Assembly: GCA_021613375.1 (NCBI GenBank)
Contig: CM038725.1
Coordinates: 8,443,589 to 8,507,588, forward strand
Direction: 5' to 3'
Origin: Megaleporinus macrocephalus
Lineage: Eukaryota; Chordata; Actinopteri; Characiformes; Anostomidae
DNA length: 64,000 nt
Position numbers and translations under genes: made by a program
Shown: in pieces, positions 58,107 to 64,000 of the stretch
Layout of the letters: the number at the start of each line of letters is the position of its first letter
How positions within the stretch are numbered: the first letter of the stretch is position 1
Notes under the pieces: generated by a model
Database searches by the model: none
The model's input: the letters and a program-made list of their open reading frames with translations, nothing else
What the model was told of the DNA's origin: nothing

Positions 58107-59226
58107 CAGAGGTCACTAATAGGCGGACCACGGTCTGGGTCCAGACCCAGACGTTGTCCCATGCGGACCCAAACCGATAAACTATTGAGAAGGATTTAAT
58201 TCTGACAGTGTTTATTTTAAGCGGCAGAACCTCACAGACCAATTGCGTGTGTAGTAAAATCAGCAAACGCTCCTCAGCCAATCAGATCTGTGCAAATTCT
58301 GAAGCACAGCGCGCACACAGGCGAGATGGTGTGCTCTAAGAAAAGAAAGGTAGACGACGAAAAATGACATTTCACCCAGGAATGGAGCGAGACAGAAATG
58401 TTTATACTTTCCACAGGCAGCTCCAAACCAACATGTCTTATATGTTCTGAGACCGTGGCGCTAATTAAAAGAAGCCACGTTTCTCATATCCACCCATTCA
58501 TCCTTTATCTTCCGCTTTATCCCGCTAGTCGGAGTCACGGGGGGGCTGTAGCCAATCCCGGCGTCATCAGGCGAAGGCGAGGTACACCATGGACAGGTCG
58601 CCTGTCCATCGCATGGACAACACACACTCACACCTAAAGGCAGTTTAGAGTGAGCGATCAACCTAACATGCATGTGTTTGGACTGTGGGAGGAAACCGGA
58701 GTACCTGAAGGAAGCCCACTCCACACAGAATGTTCCGGATATCTCATATGTATGTAAGAATGGTCCTAACAGAGTTTCAGCCCTGATTTAAAGTCCTGCC
58801 TGGACAACCAAGAGCTCACTCCTCTCACTGAACAAGAGAAAGTGTGGAGGAATACAAGAGAGAGAGAAACTGTTAAGATGTGAAACTCAGTTAACAAGAT
58901 TAAATATTCTATTTCCCTTTTTATTATAAATAAAACTTTTTTTTCTAAAGCATTTAAAATGTAGTCCTTGTTTTTACATGAAGTGATGAAAAAACATTTA
59001 TTCAGTTCAGCATTTAAACAGTAAATACACTGAAATATACTGTACGGTATGTGGGATGTGTTGGTGTTTCAGTAGCTGATAGTATAAGATGCTGATACTA
59101 GACTACTTCAGTAAACAGGATCCACCACTGAATCAGAACACAAGTTAGAAATGATAACAGTCCGGACCTTGGCCTGAGGAGATCTCCTTAAGGTGGACCT
59201 TACTGAATTCTAATTAAATACCCCTG
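58107..59226 (+). mobile_element. hAT element with BED-finger relic and nested repeat
   Basis: 1120 bp, left end CAGAGGTCACTAATAG, right end AATACCCCTG (complement CAGGGGTATT), flanked by CCTTACAG (58099-58106) and TCTTACAG (59227-59234), an 8-bp duplication with one mismatch. A frame from ATG 58326 reads a basic KKRKVDDEK start, an in-frame TGA, then FTQEWSETEMFILSTGSSKP and the C-LIC pair of a BED-type zinc finger like those opening fish hAT/ZBED transposases. An ATCCATC-type repeat at 58485-58740 splits the zinc-finger region. Coding resumes weakly near 58765. The element is dead. Confidence 0.85.
58485..58740 (+). mobile_element. Dispersed teleost repeat nested in the hAT element
   Basis: CACCCATTCATCCTTTATCT, GGCGAAGGCGAGGTACACCA, CAACCTAACATGCATGTGTT and GGACTGTGGGAGGAAACC match the 3771-4073 family. 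It lies inside the transposase-derived reading of the hAT element, so it inserted later. Confidence 0.85.
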
Positions 59227-59440
59227 TCTTACAGGTTCAGCTGACTGATTTTCGATGGGCATCCTTAAAGGCGTTTCATATTCCAAGTTCAGTCTTGAAA
59301 GTTGGTTGCACCTTCTGCTTCACACAATCAACATTTAATCAAGATGGTCAGTTTGTTGTTCCGAGAACACTAGCAGCTTCTATTTTGGTCTTCTTTTTTC
59401 AATAACTGCTTCATGACAGCTACACATCCTTTGTGCTGTT
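59227..59440 (+). repeat. Dispersed repeat U, copy 1, right part
   Basis: Resumes with ACAGGTTCAGCTGACTG, as at 60933 in copy 2, then CATATTCCAAGTTCAGTCTT, a phrase also at 57722 and, in part, 33348. Confidence 0.65.
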
Positions 59441-59531
59441 AATTTGAAGGTGACAGCTTTGGTAGTCCACCAGGTCTTGCTCAGTTGTTAGAACCCCTAT
59501 TTCCTCTATAACTCTCAATCACTGTTTTTAA

Positions 59532-59670
59532 CCCTTTGATGCAAACCCCTTCTAACGCACAACATAGGGACTCGTATTCATTTTATATGTTATTGTATGT
59601 GTTGCTGAGTATCTCCTTGGTCGATCTATCGAAATCAGTGTATTTCAATATTTAATGGTCCAAGTGTTCA
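59532..59670 (+). mobile_element. piggyBac-type MITE, 5' portion
   Basis: TTAA at 59528-59531 then CCCTTTGATGCAAACCCCTT, CTCGTATTCATTTTATATGT, GCTGAGTATCTCCTTGG and TTTAATGGTCCAAGT, all collinear with 8363-8520. No GGG-TTAA right end is seen. Confidence 0.75.
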
Positions 59671-60279
59671 TTAAAAGTCTTGTTTTTTACTTTAAATCAT
59701 TAACTCACTTTTATTGTCTCTGATTGTCCTCAGATATAACTTGTACCAAATAGCAGTTTTTATTGGCTGAAGGGTGGTCTCTGACGATTTACGATCACTA
59801 GACTATTTTTTGTATATATATCAGACAGAAGATTAAAATATATTTCTTATGTTGCTTCTCGATTGTATGAAGGATTGTATATAACAAAGAAAAACTGGCT
59901 TTTTGAGACACACCCCATGTCTTTAACTACCAGGGTGAGAAAACCTTAGCTATTGATTTCCTCCCACCCCCTTCTCCGAGGCAGGTGGGCCTTTGTCGGA
60001 AGTTCTTGAGGTGCTTCCTGTGGATCACCCTCGAGCCATGAATCATTCAGAGCATCGCTTGGTGGATACAGACCCATGGCAGCTCTGCAACATATAATCA
60101 TAGCATCCAGCCTTCCAGAGGCCAAAGTGCTGCTCTAAATAAACAGCTGATGGTAGATTTTGAATTGTCTGAAAGAGCACCATGAATATGAAATAAAAAG
60201 TTATTGTTATAAAAAGTTATAAGTCTTACACACAAGATGGTTTGCTATGGACTTGGAGGAAAATACTTCCACATTCTAA
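59671..60279. other. Non-coding stretch with no recognised gene
   Basis: No open frame or repeat of note. Confidence 0.4.
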
Positions 60280-60561
60280 TTCAAGTGTTGTGGAGCAATT
60301 TACAAGGACTACGCTGATTCTAGTGGGAAAGTAGTACAGGCACGGTGTGGTACAGTAGCGAACCATGACCCTTAAGCCTCGGCCCTGACCATTAGGGGCA
60401 GTGGGGTGCCACCTTACTGGATAGTCCAAGCAAAAAATAAATGACCATATCGGAACATAAACCATTGTTTTTTCCATTCAATTCTTTTATCGTTAGCAGT
60501 GCAGAGCAATACTGGCTTATGGCACTGAAGAAAATGGCTCAAACTATCAAAAGCTTCCATT
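60280..60561 (+). repeat. Dispersed repeat U, copy 2, left part
   Basis: Collinear with 57765-58070. Interrupted after TTCCATTGGCAG by repeat V and continued at 60900 with CAGTCCATTGGAGAGAACTG. Confidence 0.78.
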
Positions 60562-60899
60562 GGCAGGTTTCGTAATAAAACAGTTAATACATATAATAAA
60601 CTTGCAACATCTATTTAAGTTTAGAATTATTCTGTCACTTGTGTTTGCACACAGCGAAATTTAACCCATCCGTGCAGTGAAACACCCACATATACACACA
60701 CTAGCAGGCAGTAAAGTACACATACCCAGAGCTGTGGGCAACCCTATCCACACCGCCCTGGGAGCAGTTGGGGTTAGGTGCCTTGCTCAAGGGCACTTCA
60801 GTCGTGTCCTGCTGGTCCCGGGGATCGAATTGGTGACCTTCTGGTCACAAGACTGGATCCCTAACCTTCAGGCCACAACTGCCCCTACATATATATTTA
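60562..60899 (+). mobile_element. Dispersed teleost repeat V, fuller copy, nested in repeat U
   Basis: TTTAACCCATCCGTGCAGTG, GCTGTGGGCAACCCTATCCA, GGGAGCAGTTGGGGTTAGGT, CCTTGCTCAAGGGCACTTCA and GGCCACAACTGCCCC. The uninterrupted repeat U at 58067-58075 gives the limits of this insert. Confidence 0.78.
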
Positions 60900-61029
60900 C
60901 AGTCCATTGGAGAGAACTGCTGTTGAAACTACAGGTTCAGCTGATGTGTTTAAAAGTATTCTTAAAGAGGTTTTAAAACTGTTTGCTTTGTTATTTTCAT
61001 TTGTCCAGACCGTTATCAAAAAAGCAAAC

Positions 61030-61167
61030 CTGGTTGGTACAGTGTGCAGTGGGTTACACCACTGCCCCCTATGCTCTAGACTGGGGTTCAATTCCCTACC
61101 TGGGTAATCACAATGATACCTTGAGTCCGTGATTCCAAGACTCCTAACAATACCTTCACCTACCTGT
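61030..61167 (+). mobile_element. tRNA-derived SINE, 5' part
   Basis: Pol III-type head: A-box-like GTGTGCAGTGGGTTA near 61040 and B-box GGTTCAATTCC at 61085-61095, spaced as in a tRNA gene. The body continues GACTCCTAACAATACCTTCA and CCTACCTG, where MITE-X interrupts it. It resumes at 61370. Confidence 0.85.
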
Positions 61168-61369
61168 CATCGCTGTCCAAAGAAAACAACATATCCCATT
61201 ATATCCCCACACACTGTGTGAACATGTCATGCTGAATGGACCAATAGGAATGCTCCAAAATAGCTTGGAAAACATTCTGGTTCCATTGGCTTACATTAAA
61301 AGTAGGTTTTTGGCCCCTTCTGTGAAGTTGTGATCTTGGAGGCACTTGTTTTTCTTTGGACAGCAACGC
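61168..61369 (+). mobile_element. MITE-X copy nested in a SINE
   Basis: CATCGCTGTCCAAAGAAAAC at the left and TTTTTCTTTGGACAGCAACG at the right, with GGACCAATAGGAATGCTCCA and TTCTGGTTCCATTGGCTTAC inside. SINE sequence flanks it on both sides (CCTACCTG / TGTAAATGTAAACTG), which defines the ends of the family. Confidence 0.92.
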
Positions 61370-62080
61370 TGTGTAAATGTAAACTGTATGTCACTCTGGA
61401 TAAAAGCATCTGTCATGTAATTATTCATATTAAAATCTTCTAAATTGGTAGAGAGAGGATTCAGTGTGATGCTCACTCTACCATTTAAGAATCATCAAAA
61501 TGCTTTTAAGGAATCCTGTCTTGGTTGGCTGTGACAGAGATCAGGTTTTTCATGGTCTTGTGCTGTTTATCTCAAGGTTGATGTGCTTGATGCCAGTAAT
61601 AATACACTCTCCATCTGTGGTGTCACGTGTTATCGCCATATGGACCTGGCTTGTAACTCACACTCCTTGAAGTTGAGCAAACTGATGGTTCTCCACAAGA
61701 CTCCTAGTACTACCTTTGCCCTCCTGTGTAGATGTAGACAGTAAGTTGCTCTGATTGAGTGTTCGCCAAATGTCATACATGTAAATATAATGCAAATCTT
61801 CATAATAGAATCTTCTAAATGTGGTGAGAGATGTATTCAGTGTGATGCTCACTCTACCATTTAATTGTCAGCTTGGTGCTGAGAAGCTTTGAGGAATCCA
61901 GTTATTCCAATTTAGTTATTCTATGGTCTTGTGCTGTTTATCTCTAGGTTGATGCCAATACACTCTCCAGCTGTGTTGTCACATGCTATCGCCATATGGA
62001 CCTGCTCTGTAACTCACACTGCTTTAAGTTTAGCAAGCTGAAGGTTCTCCACAAGGTACAGCTATTAGTGCTCACTCAGC
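61370..62080 (+). repeat. SINE tail plus flank, tandemly duplicated (376-bp unit)
   Basis: First unit: TGTAAATGTAAACTG, CACTCTGGATAAAAGCATCT (SINE tail), TTCAGTGTGATGCTCACTCT at 61460, TATCGCCATATGGACCTG and GGTTCTCCACAAG. The second unit repeats the same landmarks, with TTCAGTGTGATGCTCACTCT at 61836. Divergence between units is visible but order is kept. Confidence 0.85.
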
Positions 62081-62569
62081 TTCAGTGTGCAAGAAACTAT
62101 TGGTTACATAAACAATCATGGGTATCATATACAGAGCATTCATTCAATCAGTGAGGTTGTAGATGACCACAGGCAAAAAACAGCAGGTGGTCTATAGAGG
62201 AGTGAAAAGTCAGTGAAGTTGAGTGAAGCTTGCTTAAAATGAAAGGCTCTTGGCTTGTAGTGCAGTTCTTGACAAACAAAGGTTCTGTATCACATGGAGT
62301 TTGTTTTATATTTAAAACATAAATCTCGTTCACTAAAGTGTTTGGATCAGATGAAAGAGCACAGCCATACTAAATGCAGTGGAATGCTGCAGCCAGCAAA
62401 GGGCCGTATTTGAGCTCTGTATTTTCCAGAAATGTGGAACTACTACTTCTACAAGTAAACTTTTGCTAACACTTTATTTTAAGGTTTGCTTAAGTATGAT
62501 CAAGAAGATTATCATCATCTTGTAAGCAATTAATAACAAAATTACACTAACTATTAATATGTTAATTAA
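62081..62569. other. Non-coding stretch with no recognised gene
   Basis: No repeat or coding signal seen. Confidence 0.45.
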
Positions 62570-62650
62570 GTGGTTGGTACTGTGTAGTGGGTTACACTGC
62601 TGCCCTCCATGCTGTAGGCTGGGGTACGACTGCCTACCTGGGTAATCACC
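62570..62650 (+). mobile_element. tRNA-derived SINE, 5' part
   Basis: GGTTGGTACTGTGTAGTGGG, TTACACTGCTGCCCTCCATG and CTACCTGGGTAATCACCTTA, collinear with 61030-61110. The B box is mutated (GGTACGACTGC). Confidence 0.82.
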
Positions 62651-63250
62651 TTATCTGTGTACAGGTAAACTGTAACACTACCTTCACCTACCTGTGTACA
62701 GGTAAAGTGTAACACTGCCTTCACCTACCTGTGTACAGGTAAACTATAACACTACCTTCACCTACCTGTGTACAGATAAACTGTAACACTGCCTTCACCT
62801 ACCTGTGTACATGTAAACTGTAACACTGCCTTCACCTACCTGTGTACATGTAAACTGTAACACTGCCTTCACCTACCTGTGTACATGTAAACTGTAACAC
62901 TACCTTCACCTACCTGTGTACAGGTAAACTGTAACACTACCTTCACCTACCTGTGTATATGTAAACTGTAACACTACCTTCACCTACCTGTGTACAGGTA
63001 AACTGTAACACTACCTTCACCTACCTGTGTACAGGTAAACTGTAACACTACCTTCACCTACCTGTGTACAGGTAAACTATAACACTACTTTCACCTACCT
63101 GTGTACAGGTAAACTGTAACACTACCTTCACCTACCTGTGTACAGGTAAACTGTAACACTACCTTCACCTACCTGTGTACAGGTAAACTGTACCACTACC
63201 TTCACCTACCTGTGTACAGGTAAACTGTAACACTACCTTCACCTACCTGT
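62651..63250 (+). repeat. 37-bp minisatellite from a SINE body, about 16 copies
   Basis: Units GGTAAACTGTAACACTACCT plus TCACCTACCTGTGTACA, with CTGCC and GTACATG variants clustered in the first third. Same period and source segment as the array at 43440-44000, but a different majority variant (TTCACC instead of TTAACT). The SINE tail does not follow. Confidence 0.96.
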
Positions 63251-63533
63251 GTCTGCTGGATACTGTGAATGTGAAGTGTTTTAGGAATGGAGCTGTAATA
63301 TTTACCCAGGCAGGCAAACTCTAGGCCTGTGGAGGGTGGCTCATAATTAAGACTAACAATTAGAGGCAGGGCGGACAGCGGGGCTGACATGCTAGCAAAC
63401 ACAGCAGAAAAAGTTTTGCCTCGCTTCGAGTCTGCCTCTGTCTGTCAAAGACCCAGCCGCACTCGCAGCCTCCTCAACCCACCAGCCGTTCTGCATGGCT
63501 GCGGGCAAAGCAGCTGTCAGCTTCTCTCTCTTG

Positions 63534-63579
<46 letters not shown>

Positions 63580-63656
63580 TTTTCACCGAGAACAAATATT
63601 GTCCGTGGAAGTTGGAATGAGAGAGTAGGGGCTTACACTGCTTCGTTATTGATGCC

Positions 63657-63688
<32 letters not shown>

Positions 63689-64000
63689 TAAAATCTGTTT
63701 CTCGGCAGCAACCCCTACAGCCTTTTTCTAACTCTCCCACACAAACCTTTTCAATATGCCGGGAAAAAAAATAAAGAAATAAATAAATAATACAAAACAA
63801 CTGCGCTACTCCTATCCCACACGGGGGGCACTGATGTGGCCCCAGTGGCAGCTTTTGTTTTGGCTTGTGCCAGATTTGGTCGGGATTAGCGCTTCTAATG
63901 TCACTGATCTCTCCTAATTCTCATCAATCCTCTCAGTCGAAGCGGCGGGAAAGCAGAGGGTGGGCTCCAGCAAGATCCCAACTTTCTGTAGAGTGTTCCT
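63251..64000. other. GC-richer block with (TC)n and (CA)n; candidate regulatory sequence
   Basis: (TC)n at 63536-63571 followed by T11, and (CA)n at 63661-63687. The frames spanning it (Leu-Ser or Arg-Glu repeats) are artefacts. Flanking sequence at 63290-63500 and 63800-64000 is complex and repeat-free; the window ends within it. Confidence 0.4.

Noticed and set aside
61085..61095. A functional tRNA gene at the B-box-like GGTTCAATTCC
   Set aside because: The head cannot be folded into a convincing cloverleaf by eye and continues into a repeated SINE body shared with other loci.
63389..63685. Frames with Leu-Ser and Arg-Glu repeats
   Set aside because: Produced by the (TC)n microsatellite.

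Overview
This window is vertebrate nuclear DNA, almost certainly from a teleost fish. It has no open reading frame that looks like an intact host gene and nothing of prokaryotic organisation. It does have decayed Tc1/mariner, hAT and piggyBac-type DNA transposons, L2/CR1-like LINE ends with (ATT)n or (ATTG)n tails, a tRNA-derived SINE, long (TA)n, (CA)n and (TATG)n microsatellites, and a spliced ribosomal-protein retrocopy. The order of fish cannot be fixed by eye. Nearly every open frame above 60 codons is either a by-product of a tandem repeat or part of a transposon relic.

Layout. 0-9 kb: a Tc1 transposase relic, a LINE relic interrupted by an interspersed repeat and its 20-bp tandem array, a TIR element with GGGGAATTCC ends, a solo-LTR-like block, the first full copy of a ~240-bp TIR element (called MITE-X here), and a piggyBac-type MITE with TTAA sites. 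10-13.5 kb: a 25-bp array made from a Tc1-type terminal repeat, a LINE 3' end and a hAT transposase fragment. 16.9-20.8 kb: three related dispersed repeats around an RPS8 processed pseudogene. 22-25.7 kb: a 126-bp tandem repeat, a complete 1.2-kb hAT-type element with 8-bp target duplications and an LTR-like block. 26-28.7 kb: a fish MITE split by a 2.2-kb insert that carries a 1.6-kb, 36-bp minisatellite. 29.8-31.3 kb: an AT-rich higher-order repeat. 34.5 kb: (TATG)n. 35.9-43.2 kb: more MITE-X, Tc1 and mariner deletion derivatives. 43.4 and 62.6 kb: two separate 37-bp arrays from the same SINE segment. 55.5-61.4 kb: Tc1 relics, and two copies of a dispersed repeat, one interrupted by a hAT element and the other by a different repeat. 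Between these lie several GC-richer, repeat-poor blocks (near 2.8-3.3, 17.5-18.1, 22.9-23.9, 37.6-37.9, 40.8-42.5, 44.5-45.0, 47.5-48.3, 50.9-51.3, 56.4-56.9 and 63.3-64.0 kb). They look like unique intergenic or regulatory sequence, but conservation cannot be tested here.

No genes work together in this window, and I found no evidence of a new protein-based system. The recurring theme is structural. Five minisatellites arose from or inside transposable-element sequence, one SINE segment was amplified twice, and paralogous copies within the window give natural empty sites that define element boundaries.
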